Positions 16,568 to 26,875 are shown, numbered from the stretch's first letter. The stretch: DNA of 64,000 nucleotides from Euzebyella saccharophila (GCF_014855495.1 NZ_JACYFJ010000005.1:248001-312000); one strand, 5' to 3'. Notes: a model not told the origin generated them from the sequence alone. Program-made: numbers and translations.

Positions 16568-19500
16568 ATGCAAAAGCTCAAAAGTTTACTGTTTTCTACA
16601 CGTTTAATGTCCATATTGTTTCTGGTTTTTGCGGTGGCAATGGCCTTTGGTACTTTTATTGAAAGCAAATACAGCACAGAAACTGCAAGGATTTGGATAT
16701 ATAATGCATGGTGGTTTGAAGTGATCATGGTTTTCTTTGTTATCAATTTTGTTGGTAATATAAAGAGATACCGATTGCTTCGTCTTGAGAAATGGCCTGT
16801 TTTACTGCTACACCTGAGTTGGATCTTAATTATAGTTGGTGCATTCGTAACAAGATATATAAGTTTTGAAGGAATGATGCCCATTAGGGAAGGCCAGTCA
16901 GAAAAGGTTTTTTATTCTGATAAGACCTATTTAACGGCTTTGGTTGATGGACAGATTGATGGGCAACCTAGAAGAAAAACGCTTCAAGAAGACCTTATTG
17001 TTACAGCAGAGGATATTAAGTCCAATCTTCCATGGGATTCAGATTTTAATGGTCAGCCATTTACCATATCCTATGTAGATTTTATCGATGGGGCAGAAGA
17101 GGGCTTGATTCCCAACGAATCAGGAAATGAATACCTTAAAATTGTGGAAGCAGGCGATGGGCAACGTCATGAGCACTTTCTTGAAGATGGGGAAGTGTCC
17201 AATATTCACAACGTACTTTTTTCATTGAACAAGGAGACGGAGGGAGCTATCAATATTTTTTATAAGAACGGAGAATACGGTATTAAAACACCCTTTGAAG
17301 GTAACTTTATGCGCATGGCCGACCAGTTTCAGGGCACAGTGGTTCAAGATAGCCTTCAGACCTTACAATTACGCTCTTTGTATAACATGGCAGGTATGCA
17401 ATTTGTAATTCCTGACCCCATTGTTAAGGGAGAATATGGGGTAGTGAAAGTTCCTAAGGAAAAAATGACCGAGGCAACATTAGATGCTTTGGTCGTGGAA
17501 ATTTCCTCCAATGGGGAAACAGTGCAAAAGAAATTATTGGGAGGTAAGGGCACTGCGGATTTTTCACAAAAAATAACTGTGGGGGGATTGGACTTTATGT
17601 TGAGCTATGGATCTAAAGTGTATGAACTTCCTTTTAGTATCAAGCTCAATGATTTCATTGCCGAAAAATATCCCGGTACCGAAAAAGGGTATTCGAGCTT
17701 TATGAGTAAAGTCACGGTTCAGGATGAGCGTCCGTTCGATTATGATATATTTATGAACAACATTCTTGATCACCATGGCTATCGTTTTTTTCAATCCAGT
17801 TTTCACCCAGATGAAAAAGGAACCATTTTATCCGTAAACCATGATCAGTGGGGTACTTGGATTACGTATCTGGGTTATTTTTTATTGTATGCCGGACTTA
17901 TGGGAATTATGTTTTTTGGAAAGACCCGGTTCAAGGATTTAGGAAAATCTTTGGTAAAATTGGAGTCCAAGAAAAAGAAGGTGATTTCGGCCTTATTTAT
18001 GGCTTTTTCCCTAGGTTTGGGAGCGCAGGAGCATACTGTAGATGACGGTCATGACCATACCCAAGTAACTCCAACTCAGTTGCAAATAGACTCATTGATC
18101 AATACTACCATTGTTTCAAAGGAACACGCGGAAAAGTTTGGAAAGTTGGTGGTACAGGATGATGCGGGCCGTATGAAGCCCATTCATACATTTTCTTCAG
18201 AATTGCTGAGAAAGCTTAGCCTTAAAGATAAGTTCAAGGATATGAATGCCGATCAGGTGTTCTTGTCCATGATGTTGAATCCGCCAGCTTGGTATAATGC
18301 GGAATTTTTAGCAATTGACAAAAAAGGGAAAAATGATAGTATTCGGCACGTAATTGGGGTGCCCGAAGGACAGAAATATGCTAAAGCTACCGATTTTTTT
18401 GATCAGCGAGGGAACTATAAATTGGAACCTTATTTGAGGGAAGCCACGGCAACGAACATACCGGATAAATTCGAGCAGGATTTTAAGGATGCCAATATCA
18501 GGTTAAGTCTGTTAGATCAAGCATTGAGCGGAAGAATTGTGAAAATATTTCCTTTGCTGAACGATGAAAACAACAAATGGATTTCAGCAGTAGAATACCG
18601 AGGAGGGCAATACCAAGTGGGTGATAGTCTTTACGGTAATTTCATCAAAAATTCCCTTCCCTACTACTTAATGACTTTGAGAAAGGCGATTGATACAGAA
18701 GATTATTCCGGTGCCGATAAGTTACTGGAAGCATTTAAGCAAAATCAAAAAAATCATGGAAGCGAGGTATTGCCCTCGGATACTAAAATTGAAACGGAAG
18801 TAGTCTACAATAAACTCGGTATTTTTAACCAGTTGTGGAGGTTATATCCCTTGATTGGTTTGCTGTTCTTTTTTGTTCTGATTTTTCAGATTTTTAAGGA
18901 TAGGTCCATATGGCGAGCAGCCGTGTATTTTTTTAAAGGAACTATTTTCATTCTGTTTTTATGGCATACCGCCGGGTTGATACTGCGTTGGTATATTTCT
19001 GGTCATGCCCCTTGGACCAATGCTTATGAGAGTATACTTTATGTTTCTTGGGCAACCATGGGCATGGGTTTATTGTTCGCTCGAAAAAGTGATATGACTT
19101 TAGCGGCCTCCGCTTTTGTTACCGGTATGTTATTGTGGATAGCACACCAAAACTGGGTTGATCCTGCCATTGGCAATTTAGTGCCTGTATTGGACAGTTA
19201 TTGGCTCATGATACATGTAGCCGTGATTGTTGCCAGCTACGGACCACTCTTTGTAGGAGCTATTCTGGGATTTGTGAGTTTATTGTTAATGATTCTTACT
19301 ACCAAAAAGAACAAAATACGAATGGACCATAGTATTAAGGAGTTGACAATTATAAATGAGTTGGCACTGACTGTTGGTTTGGTAATGCTCACTATTGGTA
19401 ACTTTTTAGGGGGGCAATGGGCCAACGAAAGCTGGGGACGTTACTGGGGCTGGGATCCCAAAGAAACCTGGGCCCTGATTTCAATAATGGTCTACGCCTT

Positions 19501-19747
19501 TGTCATACATATGAGGTTAGTGCCAGGTTTAAGAGGGAAATGGACCTTCAATTTTTTAAGTCTGATTTCTATCGGAAGTATCATGATGACCTATTTTGGG
19601 GTTAATTATTATTTGGTAGGTCTTCACAGTTACGGCCAAAGTGGTTCAGCCGCCATAACCCCCGATTACGTATGGTATATTGCCTTGGGGGCCCTGTTTA
19701 TTGGAGCCCTAAGCTTTTGGCGATATAGGGTTAACTACGTTAAATAG
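16568..19747 (+). CDS. ccsBA: Fused cytochrome c biogenesis protein (ResB/CcsB-CcsA)
   Basis: 1059 residues. The N-terminal third is ResB/Ccs1-like: membrane helices near 10-30, 50-70 and 80-100, a large periplasmic part, and a helix near 430-450. A second hydrophobic segment (about 478-492) precedes a His-rich periplasmic stretch (EHTVDDGHDHTQ) and a long soluble insert. The C-terminal 300 residues are CcsA, with the haem-handling WWD-type motif WGRYWGWDPKETW near residue 955 and flanking conserved histidines. System II machinery delivers haem and attaches it to apocytochromes c in the periplasm; the single-chain fusion is known in Bacteroidota and epsilonproteobacteria. Separate promoter, divergent from the DUF2520 operon. 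Confidence 0.94.
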   Translation: MQKLKSLLFSTRLMSILFLVFAVAMAFGTFIESKYSTETARIWIYNAWWFEVIMVFFVINFVGNIKRYRLLRLEKWPVLLLHLSWILIIVGAFVTRYISFEGMMPIREGQSEKVFYSDKTYLTALVDGQIDGQPRRKTLQEDLIVTAEDIKSNLPWDSDFNGQPFTISYVDFIDGAEEGLIPNESGNEYLKIVEAGDGQRHEHFLEDGEVSNIHNVLFSLNKETEGAINIFYKNGEYGIKTPFEGNFMRMADQFQGTVVQDSLQTLQLRSLYNMAGMQFVIPDPIVKGEYGVVKVPKEKMTEATLDALVVEISSNGETVQKKLLGGKGTADFSQKITVGGLDFMLSYGSKVYELPFSIKLNDFIAEKYPGTEKGYSSFMSKVTVQDERPFDYDIFMNNILDHHGYRFFQSSFHPDEKGTILSVNHDQWGTWITYLGYFLLYAGLMGIMFFGKTRFKDLGKSLVKLESKKKKVISALFMAFSLGLGAQEHTVDDGHDHTQVTPTQLQIDSLINTTIVSKEHAEKFGKLVVQDDAGRMKPIHTFSSELLRKLSLKDKFKDMNADQVFLSMMLNPPAWYNAEFLAIDKKGKNDSIRHVIGVPEGQKYAKATDFFDQRGNYKLEPYLREATATNIPDKFEQDFKDANIRLSLLDQALSGRIVKIFPLLNDENNKWISAVEYRGGQYQVGDSLYGNFIKNSLPYYLMTLRKAIDTEDYSGADKLLEAFKQNQKNHGSEVLPSDTKIETEVVYNKLGIFNQLWRLYPLIGLLFFFVLIFQIFKDRSIWRAAVYFFKGTIFILFLWHTAGLILRWYISGHAPWTNAYESILYVSWATMGMGLLFARKSDMTLAASAFVTGMLLWIAHQNWVDPAIGNLVPVLDSYWLMIHVAVIVASYGPLFVGAILGFVSLLLMILTTKKNKIRMDHSIKELTIINELALTVGLVMLTIGNFLGGQWANESWGRYWGWDPKETWALISIMVYAFVIHMRLVPGLRGKWTFNFLSLISIGSIMMTYFGVNYYLVGLHSYGQSGSAAITPDYVWYIALGALFIGALSFWRYRVNYVK

Positions 19748-19874
19748 TCAATTTGTTGTTGATAAATAACTATTTATGGTAGGCTTCTTTTAGCTAGAGG
19801 GTTCGTTTTAATTCTAATTTCTTTAGTTTTATCACCTACCGATTTAATAGAAATCAATTAACAGCAAACCATAA

Positions 19875-21437
19875 ATGACTAACTTAAAGAATCATTTTTT
19901 AAAAGCTGTCCTATTGGCTTTAGTGCTAACGGGATGTAAATCTGAAGAAAAGAAACCGGTTGCCGAAGCGGAAAGCCAACCAAAACCCAACATCGTCTTT
20001 ATTTATATGGACGATTTAGGCTACGGAGACATGAGTGCTTACGGTGCTACCGAAATTTCTACCCCAAATATGGATGCCTTGGCAGAAGGAGGAATCAAGT
20101 TTACCAAGGGCTATGCCACTTCTGCGACCTGTACACCAAGCCGATATGCCATTCTTACGGGGAGGTATCCTTGGCGTAATGAAGATGCCAAAATATTACC
20201 GGGTACGGCACCGTTGATTATTGATACAGAACAATTGACGGTACCTAAAATGCTGAAAGCCGAAGGCTATGCCACGGGTATTGTGGGAAAATGGCATTTG
20301 GGGCTTGGTAATGGGAATGTTGATTGGAACCAAAGGGTTTCTCCGGGACCCAATGAAGTCGGCTTTGATTATTCTTACATTCTGGCTGCAACGCAAGACC
20401 GTGTGCCTACGGTGTATATTAAAGACGGCTATGTAGATGGCTTGGATCCTAATGATCCTATTTCGGTAGATTATAAAAATAATTTTGAAGGGGAACCCAC
20501 TGGTTTGGACAATCCTGAGTTGACCACAATGAAATGGCATCACGGGCATAATAACAGTATCGTTAACGGCATTCCTAGAATTGGATTCATGAAAGGGGGT
20601 GAAGCTGCCAAGTGGAGCGATGTGGATATGGCAGATCATTTTTTGACCAAGGCCCAAGAATATGTGAGTAGTCATAAAACAGAACCTTTCTTTCTGTATT
20701 ACGCCTTACAACAACCACACGTGCCTAGAACCCCACATCCACGTTTTAAAGGTAAATCGGGTATGGGGCCAAGAGGCGATGTCATTTTGGAAGCCGATTG
20801 GGTGATTGGCGAGTTTATGAAAACTCTTGAAAAAGAGGGTATTTTAGAGAATACCTTAATTGTATTTTCCAGTGATAACGGGCCTGTAGTCAACGATGGT
20901 TATTACGATGATGCCGAAGAAAAATTAGGCGACCATACCCCAGCAGGGGTTTTACGAGGTGGCAAGTACAGCCTTTTTGAAGCCGGCACACGGGTACCTT
21001 TTATGACCTATTGGAAAGGAAAGATCCAGCCAGGTGTTTCCGATGCCATGGTCTGTCAAGTAGACTTATTGACTTCATTGGCCAAGTTAGTAGGTAGTGA
21101 TCAAAAGGGTGAAGATAGTAAAGACATTCTGTCTGCGTTTATGGGCGAAAGCAAACAAGGCAGAAATGAACTGGTAATCGAAGCTACTTCAAGAACCGCC
21201 TTCAGGCAAGGAGATTGGGCTATGATTCCCCCTTATAAAGGTGCCGCTATCAATAAGCAGGTTAATATTGAATTGGGTAACGATAGTGAATACCAACTAT
21301 ACAACCTGAAAGATGATATGGCCCAGCAAAATAATTTAGCTGCTGCCCAGCCTGAAAAGTTGCAACAAATGATCAAAGATTTTGAGGCAATTAGGGGCAA
21401 GGGTAATGGCGATGTGCAAGAGCTTGAGCTAAAGTAA
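19875..21437 (+). CDS. Arylsulfatase-type S1 sulfatase, lipoprotein
   Basis: 520 residues. Lipobox VLTGC with Cys21, then a charged linker. The S1 sulfatase signature CTPSRYAILTGRYPW begins at Cys86, whose side chain would be converted to formylglycine by an anaerobic-type or FGE maturase. Metal ligands are visible in FIYMDDLGYGD (Asp46, Asp47) and FSSDNGP. It is predicted to be membrane-anchored outside the cytoplasm and to remove sulfate esters, in marine Bacteroidota usually from algal polysaccharides. It stands alone: no glycosidase, SusC/D or maturase is adjacent. Confidence 0.93.
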   Translation: MTNLKNHFLKAVLLALVLTGCKSEEKKPVAEAESQPKPNIVFIYMDDLGYGDMSAYGATEISTPNMDALAEGGIKFTKGYATSATCTPSRYAILTGRYPWRNEDAKILPGTAPLIIDTEQLTVPKMLKAEGYATGIVGKWHLGLGNGNVDWNQRVSPGPNEVGFDYSYILAATQDRVPTVYIKDGYVDGLDPNDPISVDYKNNFEGEPTGLDNPELTTMKWHHGHNNSIVNGIPRIGFMKGGEAAKWSDVDMADHFLTKAQEYVSSHKTEPFFLYYALQQPHVPRTPHPRFKGKSGMGPRGDVILEADWVIGEFMKTLEKEGILENTLIVFSSDNGPVVNDGYYDDAEEKLGDHTPAGVLRGGKYSLFEAGTRVPFMTYWKGKIQPGVSDAMVCQVDLLTSLAKLVGSDQKGEDSKDILSAFMGESKQGRNELVIEATSRTAFRQGDWAMIPPYKGAAINKQVNIELGNDSEYQLYNLKDDMAQQNNLAAAQPEKLQQMIKDFEAIRGKGNGDVQELELK

Positions 21438-21506
21438 AATAGTTTTTGAAAGAACAATACCCTGAACAATAGGTTGATACCTTGTTTGTTTGTTTGGGGC
21501 GTTTTT

Positions 21507-22334
21507 TTATTTCCCTCCGTTAGCTTGCAAGTCGGCCAGACACTGACTGTCAAATTCAGGAATACTTCCGCCGCTTAGCATGTTGATGAGCCCTTCACCT
21601 GTTTCTGCCGTCCAGTACATCAAACAGTTATCATCGGAGCAATGTCTACCGTGTTCTTCGTCTTGGTGGGAGGTTTGCATAGGTGTACCTGCATTGACCA
21701 TTCCCAATAAATGTCCAAATTCATGGTTTAATACGGTGCTTTCCAATACCTCAAGGCTGGGACCAAAAGTTTGACCACTAAAGCTTTGTACGGTTTCTTC
21801 AAAAATGACGAAAGACGTGTTTCTATAAGCGATTCCTAAAACGGAACCATTTTCTGTGTTTTCGGCATATTCCCCATCTAAAAAAATACCAAAAACGGCC
21901 AAAGACTTATCTTCATTATATAATGTTCTAATGGAATCTTCCAGCGCCCGTATTTCTTGGGTAGTGTAGGTTTCCTTTCCTTGATACGCCATTGGTTTCA
22001 TTTCAATGGATATGCCTTGGCTTTTGTGCAGACGACTGTTCAAGAAATTTTCGAAGTTTTCAATGGTTGCGTTCTCGGGTTCAAACCCTTTCACATAAAA
22101 AACTTCCAGCTTTAATTCATTATAGTTGGCATCACTCAATAAATCATTAGCAGAATCACCCACCGATTTTTTATTGACTGAGGTGTCAACTGTTTCCGTT
22201 TCACCTTCTTCGTTGACAATTTCCTTGAGTTCTTCGCTTTTATTGTTGTCCTTGGTGCATCCTAACCAAAAGCCAAAAGCGAATGCTATCAAAAAAACAC
22301 GTGTTTTAAGTCCTGTAAACTTTTTCATGAACAA
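21507..22334 (-). CDS. Metzincin-like zinc metalloprotease lipoprotein
   Basis: 275 residues; ATG at 22334, or two codons later at 22328 (MKKFTG), both preceding a signal ending WLGC (Cys26). The zinc motif HEFGHLLGMVN occupies 204-214. In classical metzincins the next ligand would be at the N214 position, but Asn occurs here. Seventeen residues on is HCSDDNCLMY (231-240), which resembles the archaemetzincin Cys-x4-Cys-x-Met block and supplies a possible Met-turn. The third ligand is probably one of His223, His228 or His231. It converges on the arylsulfatase gene. Substrate unknown. Confidence 0.8.
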   Translation of the reverse strand: MFMKKFTGLKTRVFLIAFAFGFWLGCTKDNNKSEELKEIVNEEGETETVDTSVNKKSVGDSANDLLSDANYNELKLEVFYVKGFEPENATIENFENFLNSRLHKSQGISIEMKPMAYQGKETYTTQEIRALEDSIRTLYNEDKSLAVFGIFLDGEYAENTENGSVLGIAYRNTSFVIFEETVQSFSGQTFGPSLEVLESTVLNHEFGHLLGMVNAGTPMQTSHQDEEHGRHCSDDNCLMYWTAETGEGLINMLSGGSIPEFDSQCLADLQANGGK

Positions 22335-22550
22335 AGATTTGGTATTAGTTGCAACGAACTTTTGGGTGTTTTTGGTGTGATTTTGAAGGATATGTGTTCA
22401 TATAAATGGATTTTTTTGCCATCTTTGTAAGATCATGAAGTTATAAGAATTATGAAATCCATAGATGTCACCGGGAAGTACTCGGATAAAAGTTGGTAAT
22501 CTTCACCGGCTTGTTGGCATATTCTTCATACCAAATCATAATTCAACATC

Positions 22551-23957
22551 ATGGGAAATCAGAACATTTCATTAAAAAAGTTATATCAATATTTCATTCT
22601 TTCCATTACTGGTAAAGATTTGGATTTTACGACAGGCAGTATCCGAAAAGCAATTTTTATGCTCTCCATCCCCATGATATTGGAGATGATGATGGAGTCC
22701 ATCTTTGCCATTGTAGATATCGCTTACGTAAGTAAAGTTAGCGTCAACGCCGTTGCAACTATTGGTTTAACAGAGAGCGTTGTCACTTTAGTATATGCCG
22801 TTGCAATTGGCCTGAGTATGGCTGCAACCGCGATAGTGGCGCGTAGAATTGGTGAAAAAAATGTACATGGAGCGCGCGAATCGGCTGTACAAGCCATACT
22901 TTTAGGAGTTTTAGTTTCCATTATTGTTGGCATTATAGGAATCTTATATTCCAAAGAAATACTTGCCTTAATGGGGGCTGAGGCAGACCTGATAGAAGAG
23001 GGATATGGCTACACCCAATGGTTGCTGGGTGGCAATCTGACCATTCTGATGCTTTTTTTGATCAATGCCATTTTTAGAGGTGCCGGCGATGCTTCGATTG
23101 CCATGTGGGCCTTGGTTTTGTCAAACGGAGTCAATATTATTTTAGACCCTATTTTTATTTTTGGATGGGGGCCCATACCCGAATATGGGGTAAAAGGTGC
23201 CGCGATTGCAACAAATATTGGTAGGGGTAGTGCCGTTCTCTTTCAATTGTCGGTTCTTTTTTGGGGTTGGAGCCGAATTAAAATAGGTCTAAGGGATATT
23301 TCGGTTCGCTTAGGGGTTATGTTTAATCTAATAAGAGTCTCCCTTGGGGGAATAGCCCAATTTCTAATCGGAACTTCCAGTTGGGTATTTCTAATGCGGA
23401 TTATGTCAGAATTTGGTAGCGAAGTGCTAGCAGGCTATACCATTGCTATTAGGGTGATGCTATTTACCTTAATGCCTTCATGGGGTATGAGCAACGCTGC
23501 AGCTACCTTGGTAGGGCAAAATTTAGGAGCAAACCAACCTGAAAGAGCAGAACGCTCCGTTTGGATTACGGGTAAGTACAATGCCTATTTCATGGGGGCG
23601 GTGTCCCTTATTTATATTTTGTTCGCTTATGATATCACCGCATGGTTCAATAAGAATCCTGTTGTGGTAGAAAACGGGGGGCTTTGTTTGCAGATAATGG
23701 CGGCAGGCTATATTTTTTACGCCTACGGAATGGTGGTTACCCAAGCATTTAACGGTTCTGGCGATACCCGAACACCTACAAAAATCAATCTGGTAGCATT
23801 CTGGCTGTTTCAATTACCATTGGCTTATCTCACCGCAATTACGTTTGAAATAGGAGCGTTGGGCGTTTTTATAGCCATAACAACGGCCGAGGTGCTTTTG
23901 GCCATAATTTCAATCATCTGGTTCCGAAAAGGCAATTGGAAAAAAGTTCAGGTATAA
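22551..23957 (+). CDS. MATE-family multidrug/Na+ efflux transporter
   Basis: 468 residues with about 12 membrane helices in two related halves. Family features include the N-terminal FMLSIPMILEMMMESIFAIVDIAYV, the ATIGLTE region with GLSMAATAIVARRIGEKN, and in the second half SWGMSNAAATLVGQNLGANQPERAE. It exports cationic compounds in exchange for Na+ or H+. Single gene with its own 5' region; 108 bases separate it from bshB1. Confidence 0.94.
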   Translation: MGNQNISLKKLYQYFILSITGKDLDFTTGSIRKAIFMLSIPMILEMMMESIFAIVDIAYVSKVSVNAVATIGLTESVVTLVYAVAIGLSMAATAIVARRIGEKNVHGARESAVQAILLGVLVSIIVGIIGILYSKEILALMGAEADLIEEGYGYTQWLLGGNLTILMLFLINAIFRGAGDASIAMWALVLSNGVNIILDPIFIFGWGPIPEYGVKGAAIATNIGRGSAVLFQLSVLFWGWSRIKIGLRDISVRLGVMFNLIRVSLGGIAQFLIGTSSWVFLMRIMSEFGSEVLAGYTIAIRVMLFTLMPSWGMSNAAATLVGQNLGANQPERAERSVWITGKYNAYFMGAVSLIYILFAYDITAWFNKNPVVVENGGLCLQIMAAGYIFYAYGMVVTQAFNGSGDTRTPTKINLVAFWLFQLPLAYLTAITFEIGALGVFIAITTAEVLLAIISIIWFRKGNWKKVQV

Positions 23958-24065
23958 TTTTAATAAATTTGTGCTTCTGAAAATTTAATCTTTTGGAGGC
24001 TCTTTTAAGAAGTGTGATTTTGAACCAATCTTGATGCATAGCTCAGGGTAAACAGCAATAAATTA

Positions 24066-24788
24066 ATGAAACTAGATATATTGGCTTTTGGCGCGCATCC
24101 TGATGATGTAGAACTGGGTGCAGGTGCTACCATCGCAAAAGAAATCGCCAACGGTAAAAAAGTAGGTATTGTCGATTTGACGAGAGGGGAATTAGGTACT
24201 AGGGGCAGTGCGGAAATCAGGGATAAGGAGGCCCAGAAAAGTGCCGAAATTTTAGGTGTTTCTGTGAGGGATAATTTAGCCTTTGCCGACGGATTCTTTA
24301 AAAATGACAAGGAGCATCAACTGGAGATTATCAAAAAAATAAGACAGTACCAACCTGAAATTGTACTTTGTAATTCCGTTAGAGATCGTCATATAGACCA
24401 TGGTCGAGGAAGCAGTTTGGTGAGCGATGCCTGTTTTTTAAGCGGATTGATAAAAATTGAGACCCGGTTAGAAGGTGAGTCAGAGGTGCAAAAACCATGG
24501 CGGCCTAAAGTTGTCTATCACTATATTCAATGGCAAAATATTGAACCCGATTTTGTGGTAGATGTTTCCGGTTTTATTGATGTGAAAATGAAGGCTATTT
24601 TGGCCTACAGCTCTCAATTTCATGACCCAAATAGCAAAGAGCCCGAAACACCCATCAGCAGTAAAAACTTTTTGGATAGTATTGATTATCGTGCCCGCGA
24701 TCTTGGTCGTTTGATTAATACGGAACACGCAGAGGGGTTTACAGTGGAACGAGTAGTGGCAATAGATAAGCTTAACGACCTTATCTAA
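24066..24788 (+). CDS. bshB1: Bacillithiol biosynthesis deacetylase BshB1
   Basis: 240 residues, LmbE fold. AFGAHPDDVELGAGATI (His11, Asp13, Asp14) and RDRHIDHGRGSSL provide the zinc ligands, and LTRGELGTRGSAEIRDKEA is the BshB1 signature. It removes the acetyl group from GlcNAc-malate, the second step of bacillithiol synthesis, in the cytoplasm. bshA and bshC are not in the window. Its stop overlaps the stop of the converging histidine kinase gene by 4 bases. Confidence 0.93.
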   Translation: MKLDILAFGAHPDDVELGAGATIAKEIANGKKVGIVDLTRGELGTRGSAEIRDKEAQKSAEILGVSVRDNLAFADGFFKNDKEHQLEIIKKIRQYQPEIVLCNSVRDRHIDHGRGSSLVSDACFLSGLIKIETRLEGESEVQKPWRPKVVYHYIQWQNIEPDFVVDVSGFIDVKMKAILAYSSQFHDPNSKEPETPISSKNFLDSIDYRARDLGRLINTEHAEGFTVERVVAIDKLNDLI

Positions 24789-26875
24789 GCAGTTTTCTTG
24801 TAAGTGGTTTTGGATTTGGGTACAGTGAAATGAAAGGTACTTCCTTTTCTTTCCTTACTGTTTACCCAAATTTTTCCATTGTTCTCCTCTACCATTTCCT
24901 TGCAAAGACTTAGTCCTAATCCAGTGCCTTTTTCGTTATTGGTACCGTAGGTAGTAACGTTGGAGCTTTTATTAAAAAGTTTATTGATCACTTCTTGACT
25001 CATACCCACTCCTGTATCCCTTATTGATATTTGCCATTGGTCATTTTTCTCTATGCTAGAGATTGTAACCATTCCATTTTCCGGGGTAAACTTGAGAGCA
25101 TTACTAATTAAATTTCTAATGACAATATCAATTTGATTGGCATCTGTCCAAGCGGTTGTATTGGGGTTCAAGTGGCTAATTAATCGTATGCTTTTATTGT
25201 CTGCAGTTTCTGATAGTAAATGAAGATTTTCGTTTACAATAGTTTGCAAGTCTACAGATGTTGGTTTTGTTATGAGCCCGTTCATTTGGCTTTGGCCCCA
25301 GGATAAGAGGTTGTTTAGGGTAAAAGAGATATGGTCTATATCGTGCCTTAATTTTGGAACGAATCCCATGAACTCTGCTTGACCAATATCACCATCCTTA
25401 AGATATTTCAATAAACTTTGAAAGGCACCGATCGGGCCTCTTAAATCATGCCCGATGATAGAAAATAAACGGTCTTTGGTTTCATTGATCTTTCTAAGTT
25501 CCAGCTCTCTTTTTTCCAAGTCCTTGGTCTTGTTTTGTAATTCTTGGTACAGACTTTTTTGAATTTTTTCACCTCTACGCATCAATAAGGTAACTGCTAA
25601 AAAGATGACCAAAATGGCCAAAGAGAGATAAACGTACGTTTTTTGTGAGGCTAACTCTTTTTTATTTTTTTCAATTAATTCCATTTTTTGCCTATCATGC
25701 TCCATTTTGGTTTTTAGCATGTTTAGGCTGATTTTATTCTCGTTTCGGGATAGGGTATCTAGAAGGGTCTGGTATATTTCATGATATTTTAAAGCTTCTT
25801 CAAAATTGCTTTTGTTCTTATGAAGCTTGTAGAGTGTTAAAGCACACTTTTTCTTACCCTCCATAAATTTTATCTTATGCGATATGGCGTTTGCCTCAAG
25901 TGCATACTTTTCACTTAAGGTATCATTTTCAAGCCCAAGATAGGCTTCTGCCATTCCGTTGAAGAGGTCTATTTTTCCTCTCGGGTCATCAAGGTTTTGA
26001 TGCAACATTTCACTCTGATTGTACCAGTGTAGTGCCCATTTATATTTTTTTTCCTTTAGATAAATTTTTCCTTTTATCTCATAGGCGTAAGCTAGCCAAT
26101 CCATCACCTTAAATTCTTCAAAGGCCCTAATACTACTGTTAATATTAAACATAGCATAGTCTAGCTTGTTAATATCGGCGTATAATGAGGCAATATTACT
26201 CATGCTTTCTGCAGATACCACATCATCACCAATACGTTCGTTGATCTCTAATACATCTTCGTAAAATTCTAAAGCTTGATCGTAATCTTTCTGGTTGATA
26301 TAAAGATGGGCCACATTTTCGCTCATGGCGGAAAGCTGAATTTCTGAATTGGTTTCTTTGGCCAAATCAATTCCCGCAAGGTAATATTTTAAGGAATTGG
26401 TATAATCGCCTTTATAGGAGTACTCAACAGCCAAACTATTTTGGGCTTCCAATGTTAATGTATTGTTGACAGTAAGTTGGCTGGTTTTTAAAGCTTTTTG
26501 AAAATACTCGATAGCCTTGTTATGCTGACCCTTGTCTGAATAATAGTCTCCTAAACCTAAGAGTGCGTTGCTTTCCCCCGACTTAAAATTACTTTCCTTA
26601 CTAAGCTTTAGGGCTTGGTTCGCTAATAGAAGTAAGCTATCTGATTTGTAGAAACGTTGAGCACTGGCCAAATTGTTCAGCAAATTGATATAAATGGTAT
26701 CCGTTTTGGAGAAATTAGGCTTGAGTTTTAGTTCGCTTAATTTGTCTTCTAAACTGTCTATGGAGTTATTCTGTGCCGTACCCAATACGCCAAAAAGCAA
26801 GAATACCACAAGAATAAATTCCTTTATTCTGCGCAGAAGTAAGCTGTTTTCTTTTAGCGTCTTTTGACGATGCAT
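24785..26875 (-). CDS. TPR-containing sensor histidine kinase
   Basis: 696 residues. A basic N-terminus and hydrophobic signal-like segment (about 16-34) precede some six to seven TPR repeats (about 60-380), a membrane helix (about 415-433), a coiled coil (about 440-470), then HisKA with the phospho-acceptor His476 in IIGHDLRGPIGAF. HATPase_c follows, with the N box LISNALKFT and G boxes DTGVGM and GTGLGLSLCKEM. The sensor part is periplasmic. No response regulator is adjacent, so the partner is unknown. A copy of the repeated motif GTGTATTTCATCGATC lies about 100 bases upstream of the start. Confidence 0.92.
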   Translation of the reverse strand: MHRQKTLKENSLLLRRIKEFILVVFLLFGVLGTAQNNSIDSLEDKLSELKLKPNFSKTDTIYINLLNNLASAQRFYKSDSLLLLANQALKLSKESNFKSGESNALLGLGDYYSDKGQHNKAIEYFQKALKTSQLTVNNTLTLEAQNSLAVEYSYKGDYTNSLKYYLAGIDLAKETNSEIQLSAMSENVAHLYINQKDYDQALEFYEDVLEINERIGDDVVSAESMSNIASLYADINKLDYAMFNINSSIRAFEEFKVMDWLAYAYEIKGKIYLKEKKYKWALHWYNQSEMLHQNLDDPRGKIDLFNGMAEAYLGLENDTLSEKYALEANAISHKIKFMEGKKKCALTLYKLHKNKSNFEEALKYHEIYQTLLDTLSRNENKISLNMLKTKMEHDRQKMELIEKNKKELASQKTYVYLSLAILVIFLAVTLLMRRGEKIQKSLYQELQNKTKDLEKRELELRKINETKDRLFSIIGHDLRGPIGAFQSLLKYLKDGDIGQAEFMGFVPKLRHDIDHISFTLNNLLSWGQSQMNGLITKPTSVDLQTIVNENLHLLSETADNKSIRLISHLNPNTTAWTDANQIDIVIRNLISNALKFTPENGMVTISSIEKNDQWQISIRDTGVGMSQEVINKLFNKSSNVTTYGTNNEKGTGLGLSLCKEMVEENNGKIWVNSKERKGSTFHFTVPKSKTTYKKTA

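Noticed and set aside
16486-16884. 132-codon open frame on the minus strand over the start of ccsBA
   Set aside because: It lies antisense to the conserved ResB start; composition is unlike a protein (many Ile/Lys/Thr runs) and no domain is seen.
20196-20675. 159-codon open frame antisense to the arylsulfatase
   Set aside because: It covers conserved sulfatase codons on the other strand; its peptide has no recognisable motif.
22452-22499. 15-codon frame (MKSIDVTGKYSDKSW) upstream of the MATE gene
   Set aside because: No following frame continues it and no promoter fits; it is probably chance, though a gene remnant cannot be excluded.
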